NCBI RefSeq assembly: GCF_000719705.1 | Contig: NZ_JOHO01000062.1 | Coordinates: forward strand, 1 to 64,000 | Length of the DNA: 64,000 nt | From: Streptomyces sp. NRRL S-350 | GTDB lineage: Bacteria > Actinomycetota > Actinomycetes > Streptomycetales > Streptomycetaceae | Direction of reading: 5' to 3' | Part shown: positions 56,330 to 64,000 of the stretch, in pieces | Numbering within the stretch: the stretch's first letter is position 1 | How the letters are laid out: each line of letters starts with the position of its first letter | Notes under the pieces: model-generated | Told to the model about the DNA's origin: nothing | Seen by the model: the letters and a program-made list of their open reading frames with translations, nothing else | Database searches by the model: none | Made by a program: the position numbers and the translations under genes

Positions 56330-56700
56330 GCCGGTCTGCCCGTGTCCTTGGCGATCTCGGGCGCCACCGTCGACAGCCAGGCCTGATCCCGTTGGCCGAG
56401 ACCATCCCGCCGATCCGCTCGCGCCGAGGCCCCAGGCGCCCCGGACCCGGCAAACTGCACGGCGACAAGGCCGACGACCACCGCTCCATCCGCTCCTACC
56501 TGCAACGACGGCAGATCACGGCACGCCTCGGCCGCCGAGGCGCCGAGTCCTCCGACCGCCTCGTCCGGCACCGCCGGGTGATCGAAGGGACCGTGGCCTG
56601 ACTGGGCGGCTTCCGCCGCCTCCATCACCGCTACCAGTTCAAGGCCGACCATTTCGCCGGGTACGCCGGCGTCGCCGCGGCTCTCATTGCTACCGGCATC
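56330..56700 (+). mobile_element. IS5-family transposase C-terminal half, with nonsense mutation
   Basis: PIRSRRGPRRPGPGKLHGDK and then RHRRVIEGTVA, a TGA, then LGGFRRLHHRYQFKADHFAG. This is the DDE C-terminus with the final glutamate (VIEGTV). The TGA at about 56600 replaces the usual Trp codon, and the N-terminal half is missing. Confidence 0.75.
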
Positions 56701-56730
56701 TCGCACGGCAGGCGTGACGCCGGTCTGCCG

Positions 56731-57318
56731 CTACGGGACGTTCCAGGCAGAGATGACCGGCTGCCCCTGCTCAACGGCCAGGAAACCGAGAGAGCCCGGG
56801 TGCGGGTGGCCGAGCAGGCGGGCGGCGGAAGCATCGAGCCCGAGCCAGCGCACGGCGATCACTCGCGCCAGATGGCCGTGAGCGACCACGGCCACATCGC
56901 CATGGTTCAGCAGCGGCCGGATCCGATCCAGCGCCGCGTCCGTGCGCGCGGCCACCTGCTGGAGCTCCTCGCCAGGATGGGCGGCATCCCCGGGAATGAC
57001 GCCGTCCCGCCACAGGTCCCAGCCCGGCCGCGTCTCCTGGATCTGCTCGGCGGTCAGTCCCTCATAGCCGCCGTAGTCCCACTCCACCAGGTCCGGATCC
57101 GGCTTTGCGCCGGTCAAACCGGCAAGCTCGGCTGTCCGCATCGCACGGCTCAGCGGGCTGCTGAACACCGCGACCAGACGACGTCGGGCCAGCCTCGGAG
57201 CGAGCGCCCTGGCCGCGGCCTCACCCGCATCGGTCAGCGCAACGTCGGTGCGGCCAGCGTGCCGGCCCGACAGGCTCCACTCGGTCTGACCATGCCGGAC
57301 GACTATCAGTGCTCCCAT
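56731..57318 (-). CDS. Histidine phosphatase (phosphoglycerate-mutase-like)
   Basis: 195 residues starting MGALIVVRHGQTEWSLSGRH, with the RHG motif and phosphohistidine at once. FSSPLSRAMRTAELAGLTGA, DPDLVEWDYGGYEGLTAEQI and VVAHGHLARVIAVRW (the second histidine) complete the active site. It is a small-molecule phosphatase; substrate unknown. Confidence 0.92.
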   Translation of the reverse strand: MGALIVVRHGQTEWSLSGRHAGRTDVALTDAGEAAARALAPRLARRRLVAVFSSPLSRAMRTAELAGLTGAKPDPDLVEWDYGGYEGLTAEQIQETRPGWDLWRDGVIPGDAAHPGEELQQVAARTDAALDRIRPLLNHGDVAVVAHGHLARVIAVRWLGLDASAARLLGHPHPGSLGFLAVEQGQPVISAWNVP

Positions 57319-57393
57319 GGCCGTGGACGGTATCTGATGACCCGTTCACGGCTCAGGGTGTCCCTCAGCCTATGCGTCGGCCAGGGTGCCCGC

Positions 57394-57816
57394 TCACGAC
57401 CAGGCGTCGGTGCAGCTCACAGACGGGAAGCCGGAGAGGGGCCGGGTGTTGAGCGGTCTCCCACCGCGGAACGCTCCGCCAGGCCCACGGACCTCGCCTC
57501 GGGTGCGGCGACGCCCGCCGCACCCAGCAGTCAGGCTCCCGTGACACCCGGCACGGCCAGCAGCCGGCCCTGACCTGCCCCACCGAACGGACGGCCGCCG
57601 GGCCCGCCGGTGCCAGGGCGTCCTCATTCGGTGCCGAAGGCTCTCGGAAGGCCCCTGGGACGACGAGTCGGTCGCGGCGGCGCAGCGAAGGCCCGCGCCG
57701 CCCGGCGGCCGAGGGCACCACAGGCGGATGTTGCCGTTCTCGTCGACGAGGATGGTCAGCTCGCCGCTGGGGTTCTCCCGCAGGATCTTGGTGCCACACC
57801 CGACCATGTCGCTCAC
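57394..57816 (-). CDS. Doubtful small ORF
   Basis: The first 32 codons read VGCGTKILRENPSGELTILV and DENGNIRLWCP, which look coding. The rest is Arg/Gly-rich and shadow-like. A truncated small gene is likely. The gap 57319-57393 has nothing. Confidence 0.3.
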   Translation of the reverse strand: MSDMVGCGTKILRENPSGELTILVDENGNIRLWCPRPPGGAGLRCAAATDSSSQGPSESLRHRMRTPWHRRARRPSVRWGRSGPAAGRAGCHGSLTAGCGGRRRTRGEVRGPGGAFRGGRPLNTRPLSGFPSVSCTDAWS

Positions 57817-57874
57817 CAGCCGACGGCGAGGTGCGGCAGGTCCGCGACCTGGCCGCCAGCTGGCTGGCGGTGGG

Positions 57875-58525
57875 TCAGCCGTTCAGCTTCGCGTACAGGC
57901 CGCGGCCCGGGCGCTGTACTCGGCCGGCCTTGGCCAGGCGCTCCAGCATGGTGCGCACCGCGTTCATGTTGACACTGGTCCGCACCGGCCCGGTCCCCCG
58001 GGCCGCGACCGTCTTCTTCGCCGGGGTGCGCGGCCGCGCGCCGTCGACGGTCTTCGTCGCCGCGGCCTTCTTTGCCGCGCTCTTCTCCGCCGTGGCCTTC
58101 TTTGCCGCGGTCTTCTTCGCGGGAGCCGCTTTCTTCACCGTGGTCTTCTTGGCCGTGGTCTTCTTGGCCGTGGTCTTCTTGGCGGCGGTCTTCTTCGCCG
58201 TCTTCGTGGCCGGGTCCGTGCGCGTGGTGGCCTTCTTGGCCGGGTCGCCGCCCTGGTCCGGGCCCGCCTGGGTTTCGGCCGCGATCTGCTGCGGCCGGAC
58301 CCCGACGATGGCGTCCGCCTCTGCCCGAATGCTGCCCACCGGCGTGATGTCCTGTGAGGCCTGCAGTCCGGCCAGGGCCCGCAGGCTCTCGATGGCGGCG
58401 CGTACGGCGTTCTCGCGCGCCACGGCGGCGGTCAGGTCGTCCTCCAGGCGCCGCCGGCGGGCCTCGATGCCGGGAAGTTCCGCCTCCAGGTGGGCGATGG
58501 TGTCACTGAAACGGCTTTCTGCCAC
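57875..58525 (-). CDS. Coiled-coil, Lys/Ala-rich nucleoid-type protein (intact copy)
   Basis: 216 residues from a GTG at 58525 with GAGGAA upstream. The N-terminal third is a charged helix (PGIEARRRRLEDDLTAAVAR). Residues 95-165 are (K/A/T)-rich repeats such as KKTTAKKTTAKKTTVKKAAP, like histone H1 and the tail of HupS-type proteins. The last 30 residues (MNAVRTMLERLAKAGRVQRP to YAKLNG) look like a winged-helix. DNA binding or compaction is the best guess. A deleted copy lies at 2229-2689 with matching flanks. Confidence 0.75.
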   Translation of the reverse strand: MAESRFSDTIAHLEAELPGIEARRRRLEDDLTAAVARENAVRAAIESLRALAGLQASQDITPVGSIRAEADAIVGVRPQQIAAETQAGPDQGGDPAKKATTRTDPATKTAKKTAAKKTTAKKTTAKKTTVKKAAPAKKTAAKKATAEKSAAKKAAATKTVDGARPRTPAKKTVAARGTGPVRTSVNMNAVRTMLERLAKAGRVQRPGRGLYAKLNG

Positions 58526-59047
58526 GGTTCCTCGTCTCGTTCGCCCACGCGAATGTCCGCAGGGACTGTGCGATCTCTACCCCGCTGCCGCCCACCGCCA
58601 CCACACCGCGACCTGCAACTTCGGAGTCGACTCACACGCGAAAAGAGGTCGGGCCTCCCCAAGCTCGCCGATCTGGGCTTCGACGGCTCGCCGCTGTTCG
58701 TGGACGGCGGCGAGCGACCGTGCCGGGGACGGCACCACCACGTCCAGGGCGGTGGTGCCGGGGACGACGACGTGCTGCTCGAGCAGGCGGGTTGACGGCG
58801 GGGTGGTCCAGGCACGGGCCGAGGACGCGTTCGAGGGAAGGGTGGAACCGGGTGAGCAGGCCGCGCAGGCGGTTACTGGTGCGGGTCGCCTCGGCGGCGA
58901 GGTCCTGGTCGAAGCCGGGACGTCGTGACAGCGCAGGGCGCACTGCGAGGGATCCCGTCGTCCGTAAGCTCCTGTGCGCCCTTACCGCGCGGCCCGGGAC
59001 GGTGGTGTCATGTGTCCATCACTTCGTCGGACCCGAGGCAGAAGGCC
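58526..59047. other. Upstream region and IS110 scrap
   Basis: 58526-58582 is shared with the copy at 2.7 kb. The rest is the IS110 fragment and the leader of the terpene synthase gene. Confidence 0.5.
58625..58930 (-). mobile_element. IS110-family transposase fragment
   Basis: The minus strand reads DLAAEATRTSNRLRGLLTRF and HPSLERVLGPCLDHPAV, then in another frame VVVPGTTALDVVVPSPARSL and AAVHEQRRAVEAQIGEL. This is the middle region of IS110 transposases, between the DEDD and C-terminal domains. Both ends are missing and the frame is broken. Confidence 0.7.
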
Positions 59048-59935
59048 GTGAACGCCAGCGACGCGCTTGTCATCCCCCCGTTCACACTGCCGTTCCCGCA
59101 ACAGCTCCATCCCGACGCTCCCAGGGCTGCCGACCATGCCCGGGCCTGGGCCGCGCGGACCGGACTCTACGCATCCGCACAGCTTGCCGAACGTGCCTAC
59201 AGCCAGCAGTGCGACCAGTTCGCCGCTTGGGTCTACCCCACCGCGCCCCGCGACCGTCTGAACACGTTGTCCTGCCTGGACCTGATGATGTTCCTCGACG
59301 ACGACCACGCGGACGAGGAGGCTCCACGCCCGCACGCCCTGACCCAGACGCCGCTGCTGTCGGTGATCGAGAAACCGATGGGCCCTGCCTGGCGGGCACG
59401 TTTCCGTGCCCACCTCGCGGACTGGAACCAGGTCAACATCGAGGCCGGCATCCGCCGCCGGCAGTCAGCGGTCCCTCCCGCCCCGGGCGATTACATTCCC
59501 TGGCGCCGGATCTCCTCCACGCTGCTGTGGCACTTCGACCTGATCGAGTACGCCCAGGGTCACGAACTCGCTGACGACTTCGTCGCCGGCTCCCTGTACC
59601 GGTCCCTCATCGACTGCGCGGCCGACATCGCCGCCTGGACCAACGACCTGTTCTCCGCGCCGAAGGAACTCGCGGCCGGCGAGCCGAACAACCTCCTGGC
59701 CGTCCTCGCCCACCACGACGGGCTCAGCCTCCAGCAGGCGGCCGCCGTCACCGTCGACTTGATCGCTGACCGCGTTCGGCACTTCCAGGCCGCGCGCGCC
59801 GCACTCGTGCTCGCCGTCGGCGACGGCTCACCTGCTGTGAACCCGCTGGTGGAGTGGGCCGACGGTGTGGGCCGATGGGCGGGCGGCAACCTCGGGTTCT
59901 GCCGTGTCTCGGGCCGCTACCCCGCTCGGTCCTGA
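59048..59935 (+). CDS. Class I terpene synthase
   Basis: 295 residues from a GTG at 59048 (AGAAGG upstream). The aspartate-rich motif is LDDDHADEE, the second metal motif is NDLFSAPKE (N-D-x-x-S-x-x-x-E) with flanking Trp-Thr, and GFCRVSGRY gives the C-terminal Arg-Tyr pair. It should cyclise a linear prenyl diphosphate with three Mg2+. Length is somewhat short of the usual 320-350. A duplicated scrap of its start lies at 33559. The cis-prenyltransferase remnant 350 bp downstream suggests that a prenyl-diphosphate supply gene once followed. Confidence 0.85.
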   Translation: MNASDALVIPPFTLPFPQQLHPDAPRAADHARAWAARTGLYASAQLAERAYSQQCDQFAAWVYPTAPRDRLNTLSCLDLMMFLDDDHADEEAPRPHALTQTPLLSVIEKPMGPAWRARFRAHLADWNQVNIEAGIRRRQSAVPPAPGDYIPWRRISSTLLWHFDLIEYAQGHELADDFVAGSLYRSLIDCAADIAAWTNDLFSAPKELAAGEPNNLLAVLAHHDGLSLQQAAAVTVDLIADRVRHFQAARAALVLAVGDGSPAVNPLVEWADGVGRWAGGNLGFCRVSGRYPARS

Positions 59936-60039
59936 CACCTGGGACCGCACGGGCCCGGAAGGTCCCTCGGACCAGAGACCAGTCTGCGGGCTCGGTACGG
60001 CGAGTGCCCGCTGGAGGAGCCGCACGGCGACGTCCCCTT

Positions 60040-60240
60040 CTACACAGCCCTGGGGTCCTTGGTCCCGGTCACAGCCACACCGAAGGTGAGCGCGCCCGCC
60101 AGCAGCGCGCAGGCGAAGGTGACGGCCGCCCACCGCCCGAGGGAGTCGACCTGGTCGCCGAGCCCGAGCAGTTGCCAGACGGTGTCCCGCAGCGCCAACG
60201 AGACCGGCAGTGCCAACGCGCCTGCGGTGGCCGCGATCCG
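60040..60240 (-). pseudogene. Possible membrane-protein scrap
   Basis: The minus strand reads IAATAGALALPVSLALRDTV and AAVTFACALLAGALTFGVAV, two membrane helices, ending TKDPRAV at a stop. The upstream end is fused antisense into the prenyltransferase remnant, so the start is uncertain. Confidence 0.35.
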
Positions 60241-60274
60241 GGCGGCCCGTCGCGTTCTCGATGCGGGAGGCGGC

Positions 60275-60679
60275 GCGGCGAACCGCAGGACGCTGTTGCA
60301 GATCATCACGGAGGTCACCCGCACCTGCACCACCGGCGCCCACGTCACCCTGGCCGTCGGCTACGGCGGCCGCCAGGAGGTCGTCGACGCCGTGCGCGTC
60401 CTGATGTACGCGCAGGCCGAAGCGGGGGCGTCACTGACCGAGGCCGCGGACGCCCTGACCGTCGACGACATCGCCCCGCACCTGTACACCGCCGGCCAGC
60501 CCGATCCCGACCTGGTCATCCGTACCAGCGGGGAACAACGGCTGTCGAACTTCCTGCTCTGGCAGAGCGCCTACTCGGAGCTGTACTTCTGCGAGGCCTA
60601 CTGGCCGGCGTTCCGCGAGGTCGACTTCCTTCGCGCCGTCCGCAGCTTCGCGGCCAGGCAGCGGCGCTACGGCGGATGA
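60275..60679 (+). pseudogene. cis-Prenyltransferase (UppS-like), N-terminus missing
   Basis: The frame EVTRTCTTGAHVTLAVGYGG, HLYTAGQPDPDLVIRTSGEQ and RLSNFLLWQSAYSELYFCEA is the second half of a Z-isoprenyl diphosphate synthase, including the R-T-S-G-E-x-R substrate-binding motif and the C-terminal helix to QRRYGG. The first half, with the catalytic D-G-N-x-R-W motif, is absent; the frame upstream reads unrelated sequence. It therefore should be inactive. Position after a terpene synthase hints at a former terpenoid operon. Confidence 0.7.
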
Positions 60680-60842
60680 GCCCGGTCTCGTAGGGCGGCC
60701 CCGGCTCGGCCGGTGCCGCCCCTTTCCGTGGCGGCGGGTGACGAGGAACCGCAGCAGGTGCCCGAGCGCGTCCAGGACCCGGCCTCGCCGGTCGCCACCA
60801 GGTCCAGGTTCTCCAGCAGGTTCAGCATCACCGGCCCCGTGT

Positions 60843-61140
60843 TCAGAGGCCCCGGCGGCGATGCGCGTCAAAGCGGTGCAGGGCCCGCGCCAGCCGCCAG
60901 GACCCGGCAACCGACCCGACCACGGCGCCGGCCGTCAGCACGATCTCGCCCACGGGGCCGGACACGCCGAGGAACAGCGCGGGAACGAGTGCCACCGCGT
61001 GTACGGCCGCGGCCAGCAGAGTGCCGTCACGAACGCGAAAACGATCTCCACCGGAATCGCGTCCTTCTGCCACTGAGACTCCCGACCGACCCGTCTCCAT
61101 GCCGCAAGGCTCACGCACCACCCCAGCGCCGGGCGCCCCC
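60843..61140 (-). pseudogene. Frameshifted small membrane protein
   Basis: The minus strand reads AWRRVGRESQWQKDAIPVEI then, one frame over, LLAAAVHAVALVPALFLGVS, EIVLTAGAVVGSVAGSW and ARALHRFDAHRRRGL. Joined, it would be a two-helix membrane protein of about 95 residues. The region 60680-60842 has no gene I can name. Confidence 0.35.
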
Positions 61141-61152
61141 CGATCGTCCGGT

Positions 61153-61698
61153 TCAGGCGGACCAGGCCCGCAGCAGGTCCAGGAACGACCCGCACTCCAC
61201 CTCGGTCGACGGCCCGCAGTCCACACTGATCACCTGCCCCACCCGGCCACCCCGCAGCGGCACCATGTCGACCGCCCGGTAGGAGCTGTCGCCGCCGTCG
61301 TGGACCGGCAGCCACCCCGCGTACCAGGAGTTGCCCTGGCGCACGGGGTGACCGTTGCGCTCGTTCCACTCGCAGCCGCAGTCCTCGTCACCGTCCTGGT
61401 GGTCGCACCACGTGTCGATGCACTCCAGCAGCCCCTCCCGCATCTCCACGATCCGCCGTAGCGGCAGGATCTCGATCGGCGGCCCCCACTCCGGGCGCTC
61501 GCCGGAACTCGGCACGTACCCGCCGTCGTGCAGCAGGTACGAGGCGCGCATCTCCTCCGGGAGGCCGTACCCGAGCGCCTGCTCCGCCGCCCGGACCTGT
61601 TCCTCCGTCGCCGGAGGGTTCAGACCGCCGGGGCCGGTCGGCATCCGCGCCTCCATGACCGCCCAGACCCGCGCGGCCTCTTCGTATGGGGAGTTCAT
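61153..61698 (-). CDS. SMI1/KNR4-family protein
   Basis: 181 residues. The SMI1/KNR4 pattern is seen: LNPPATEEQVRAAEQALGYG, LPEEMRASYLLHDGGYVPSS, GPPIEILPLRRIVEMREGLL and WLPVHDGGDSSYRAVDMVPL. Such proteins are often immunity or scaffold factors for polymorphic toxins, but no toxin gene is nearby. Cytoplasmic. Confidence 0.85.
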   Translation of the reverse strand: MNSPYEEAARVWAVMEARMPTGPGGLNPPATEEQVRAAEQALGYGLPEEMRASYLLHDGGYVPSSGERPEWGPPIEILPLRRIVEMREGLLECIDTWCDHQDGDEDCGCEWNERNGHPVRQGNSWYAGWLPVHDGGDSSYRAVDMVPLRGGRVGQVISVDCGPSTEVECGSFLDLLRAWSA

Positions 61699-61771
61699 GC
61701 GCGACAAGGTAGTTCACTCCGCGGACAGCCCTTCGGCGGCCGGTACCGGACGCCGTTACCGGGGTTCGGGT

Positions 61772-62152
61772 TCAGGCGATACCGAGGGGGTTGAGGAGGG
61801 TGAAGCGCCAGCCGCCATCGGCGTCCCGGCGGGCGATGTTGGCGGTGGTGCCGGTCGGAGTGAGCCGTTCGCCGTCGGGGCCGTCGATCTCCAGCGTCCA
61901 GTCGGTCACCAGGAGCGCGGTGTCGGCTCCGACCAGCGCGTGCCGGTGGACGTTCGTCAGCCTGCCGCGGGCGGCGACCGTCCCCCCGAGCTCCGTGCGC
62001 AGCGCTTCGGCGCCGGTGAGGAGCCCGCCGCTCACCGTGCGCATGCCGGCCTCCGCGGCGAAAAGGGCCAGCACGCCGTCCACGTCACCGGCGTTCAGGG
62101 CGTTCTGGAACAGAATCGGCAGCTCGGCGGGATCCTTGACGACAGAAGACAT
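61772..62152 (-). CDS. SnoaL/NTF2-like protein
   Basis: 126 residues from an ATG at 62152 with AAGGAAGGA upstream. LFQNALNAGDVDGVLALFAA and LTDWTLEI-type VTDWTLEIDGPDGERLTPTG, WRFTLLNPLGIA. The cone-shaped NTF2 fold with a hydrophobic pocket is expected; isomerase or binding role unknown. Divergent from the AraC regulator at 62289, its likely controller. Confidence 0.85.
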   Translation of the reverse strand: MSSVVKDPAELPILFQNALNAGDVDGVLALFAAEAGMRTVSGGLLTGAEALRTELGGTVAARGRLTNVHRHALVGADTALLVTDWTLEIDGPDGERLTPTGTTANIARRDADGGWRFTLLNPLGIA

Positions 62153-62288
62153 GGTGGAAGGTCCTTCCTTTGATGGAGGGGGCGGTGACGGTCCGTCGGT
62201 GCGCCACCCGGTGTGGCGCTCGCCCCCGTCCGTGCCTCCACGATGCCCGCGCGGTCCTCCGCGCGACGAGGTAGAGTCACGCCTCGAC

Positions 62289-63245
62289 ATGGTCAGAAGT
62301 GGACAGCAGCCCGGCATCGTCGACATCGCCTACGACAACCCCGACCGCCCCCACACCGGCATCGAGGTACTGACCTTCGACGTGCTGAGAGCCCGGCTGA
62401 TGGGATCGGTGGCACGGAGGCCGAGCCGCCTCGACTTCCACCAGCTCGTCCTGGTACGCCGGGGCGAGGGCCGCGCGATGGTCGATTTCACCGCCCATCC
62501 GTGCACCCGCGGCACCCTGCTCCACCTGCGCCCCGGTCAGGTACAGCGCCTGCCCGTCGGCAGCGACGACCGCCCCGCGGACCTCGACGCCACCCTGCTG
62601 CTGTTCACCGCCGACTTCCCACCGCCGCTGCCCGCCATCCGCGAGGTCCTCGACGGCTTCGGCCCGGTCGCCCGGCAACTGCCACCCGCCGAATTCGACG
62701 TCCTCAACCGCGCCGTCACCGACCTCCACGCGGAGTATCGAAGACTGCGCGACGGCCGGCAGCCCGCCCCGCACCCGGAACTGACCGAAGCGTTGCTGCG
62801 CCAGCTCCTCGGCGCACTGCTCATCCGCCTGGCCCGCCTCCCCGACCCGGCCGCCGCCACACCCGGCCCGGCCGAAGGTCGCGGCCCCGGCCCCGATGGA
62901 GGCTCCGGCACGGCCGCCCCGCCCGGTGCCGAGGTCCACCTGGCCTTCCGCCGCGAGCTGGAGCGCTCCTTCGCCACCACCCGCTCCGTCGAGGACTACG
63001 CGGCGCGCCTCGGCTACTCCCCCAGGACCGTCACCCGTGCCTGCCTGGCCGCCACCGGCCGGAGCGCCAAGCAGCTCGCCGACGCCCGCGTCGCCCTGGA
63101 GGCGCAGCGGCTGCTCGCCCACACCGACCTGCCCGTGGCCGCGATCGGCCGCGCACTCGGCTTCACCGAGGCCACCAACTTCGGGAAGTTCTTCGCCCGC
63201 GAGACCGGCCGCACTCCCGGCGACTTCCGCCGCAGCCAGCAGTGA
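62289..63245 (+). CDS. AraC-family regulator
   Basis: 318 residues from the ATG at 62289; a -10-like TAGAGT lies 12 bases before. The N-terminal half is a cupin-type sensor (DFHQLVLVRRGEGRAMVDFT). A Gly/Pro/Ala linker near 195-215 leads to the double helix-turn-helix: TTRSVEDYAARLGYSPRTVT and LPVAAIGRALGFTEATNFGK, then FFARETGRTPGDFRR. Divergent from the SnoaL-like gene across 136 bp. Confidence 0.9.
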   Translation: MVRSGQQPGIVDIAYDNPDRPHTGIEVLTFDVLRARLMGSVARRPSRLDFHQLVLVRRGEGRAMVDFTAHPCTRGTLLHLRPGQVQRLPVGSDDRPADLDATLLLFTADFPPPLPAIREVLDGFGPVARQLPPAEFDVLNRAVTDLHAEYRRLRDGRQPAPHPELTEALLRQLLGALLIRLARLPDPAAATPGPAEGRGPGPDGGSGTAAPPGAEVHLAFRRELERSFATTRSVEDYAARLGYSPRTVTRACLAATGRSAKQLADARVALEAQRLLAHTDLPVAAIGRALGFTEATNFGKFFARETGRTPGDFRRSQQ

Positions 63246-63309
63246 ACGGGCCTCGCGGAGGCGCTGTTCTCCCCTACCGCCTGCCATGACGGCGCGGAAC
63301 CCGGCGCCG

Positions 63310-63660
63310 TCAGTGTGCTGAGAAGTGGACCAGGGCGAGCATCGAGAGCGCCCCGGCTGTGCCGGTGAAGGGGAGCACGGTACCGGCGAAGCGCTGACCG
63401 CGGGTCGCAACCCGGGCGGTCTGCGGACGGCTCGGTAGACAGCCAACCGGCACCTCGACTCCGCGCTGCAGGCTGATGCCGGGTCCGGATCCCGTCTCGG
63501 TGATCCGGAACCGCCGGCCGTCGGCGGTGACGAAGGAGACGATCGGCGCGAAGCCGCCCCCTCGGCTGCCGGAGGACATGCGCCGGACGGCTGCGTGGCC
63601 CGTGTGTTCGGTCAGTCCTGCTGTTCGGGCGAACCGAATCTGTGACGGGGTCGTACTCGG
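63310..63660 (-). pseudogene. DUF3592-like membrane protein, N-terminus unclear
   Basis: The frame GLTEHTGHAAVRRMSSGSRG, FAPIVSFVTADGRRFRITET and PVGCLPSRPQTARVATRGQR resembles the extracytoplasmic domain of DUF3592 proteins, followed by a single short hydrophobic segment (LPFTGTAGALSMLALVHF). The N-terminal membrane segment is not found and the open frame upstream looks non-coding, so it may be truncated. Confidence 0.45.
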
Positions 63661-63765
63661 CGTCTGTCGGCTGCGGCCGAGGAAGACCCTGCCGCGGTCC
63701 TCAGTCGGCAGCTGCCGCGCCGGAATCGACCGCGATCGCGACGCCATCGTCGCCGGTCTCACCCA

Positions 63766-64000
63766 TCAAGTCGCGGCGAGGTTGTTGAGCAGGCGTCCCA
63801 GCTCTGCCGGCGCCTGAATGTGGACCAGGTGACCCTGGCCCGGAAGTTCGTGGACTCCGGCATGCGCGACGTGCTGCCGCACGAGGTCGAACGACGTTCC
63901 GTAGGGGGCCGTTCCGCGGTTACGTTGGCCGATGATCAAGTCGACCTGCTCCGCCTGCTGTGCCATCACGTCCGGAGGCGGTGTCGCGTTGAGCGCGCCG
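63766..64000 (-). CDS. Alpha/beta hydrolase, C-terminal part (runs off the right edge)
   Basis: The minus-strand frame is open to the edge: EQVDLIIGQRNRGTAPYGTS, ELPGQGHLVHIQAPAELGRL, ending LNNLAAT. G-Q-G-H-x-V-H-I is the typical catalytic-histidine loop and LIIGQ the acid-strand. The nucleophile lies beyond the window. Confidence 0.7.
   Translation of the reverse strand, partial: GALNATPPPDVMAQQAEQVDLIIGQRNRGTAPYGTSFDLVRQHVAHAGVHELPGQGHLVHIQAPAELGRLLNNLAAT

Noticed and set aside
57875..58525. True histone H1-like or HupS protein
   Set aside because: The Lys/Ala repeat is similar, but the N-terminal part is a coiled coil and lacks the HU fold, so only a nucleoid-type role is suggested.
61153..61698. 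Polymorphic toxin immunity locus based on the SMI1/KNR4 protein
   Set aside because: No toxin, Rhs or secretion gene is nearby, so the immunity role is not supported.

Overview
The window is 64 kb of very GC-rich DNA with GTG/TTG starts, strong third-codon GC bias and Streptomyces/Kitasatospora-type gene families: ECF sigma factor plus CU044_5270 partner, secreted CBM13 hydrolases, a class I terpene synthase, many TetR regulators, and DUF6194 and I36-like proteins. I infer a streptomycete chromosome, probably a variable arm, because transposase scars and broken genes lie between nearly all intact units. No tRNA, rRNA or complete insertion sequence was seen.

Layout. 0-3.6 kb: IS5-type fragments, three decayed type I-E-like CRISPR repeats, a membrane/HhH protein, a frameshifted HTH gene, and a broken copy of a Lys/Ala-rich protein whose intact copy lies at 57.9 kb. 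3.7-8.3 kb: an acyl-CoA oxidase-like gene, a frameshifted lectin-domain gene joined to a transposon AAA-ATPase scrap, and two unknown genes. 8.5-10 kb: a TetR/hydrolase pair diverging from a near-perfect 37-bp palindrome. 10-13.7 kb: IS scars, then a tightly overlapped four-gene operon (2OG-Fe(II) prolyl-hydroxylase-like oxygenase, a GNAT-like protein, a DxD glycosyltransferase, and a GT2 enzyme with the DxH signature of polypeptide GalNAc-transferases). This operon is the most likely undescribed modification system here. 14.4-18 kb: a small membrane protein, a class II glutamine amidotransferase, glutamate decarboxylase, and a hemerythrin protein.

18.5-28.5 kb is a plant-polysaccharide island. 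It holds a pectin methylesterase-polygalacturonase fusion, a beta-helix protein with CBM13, a GH54 arabinofuranosidase with CBM13, and a CBM56-like/chitobiase-C/beta-helix protein. A LacI-type operator nearly identical to the ideal lac operator core lies between the last two. 28.9-33.4 kb carries two divergent regulator/target pairs: HxlR with an NmrA-like reductase, and TetR with an MFS exporter plus cupin. 34.4-42.4 kb: two convergent secreted I36-like proteins, a double-HTH MerR regulator facing a DUF6194 gene, an ECF sigma factor with its membrane partner, an aldo/keto reductase and an SDR, separated by Tn3, IS30, IS481 and IS5 scraps.

44-45.6 kb is an SDR-TetR pair sharing CGGAT-N5-ATCCG operators. 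46-53.8 kb: a beta-propeller protein, a flavin reductase, a SnoaL-like secreted protein, a secreted peptidase-family hydrolase that has lost all three catalytic residues, and a quinone oxidoreductase diverging from TetR. 54.8-64 kb: patatin diverging from TetR, a histidine phosphatase, the intact Lys/Ala-rich protein, a terpene synthase followed by a truncated cis-prenyltransferase, an SMI1/KNR4 protein, SnoaL diverging from AraC, and a partial hydrolase at the right edge.

All family assignments were made by reading motifs. No database search was run.
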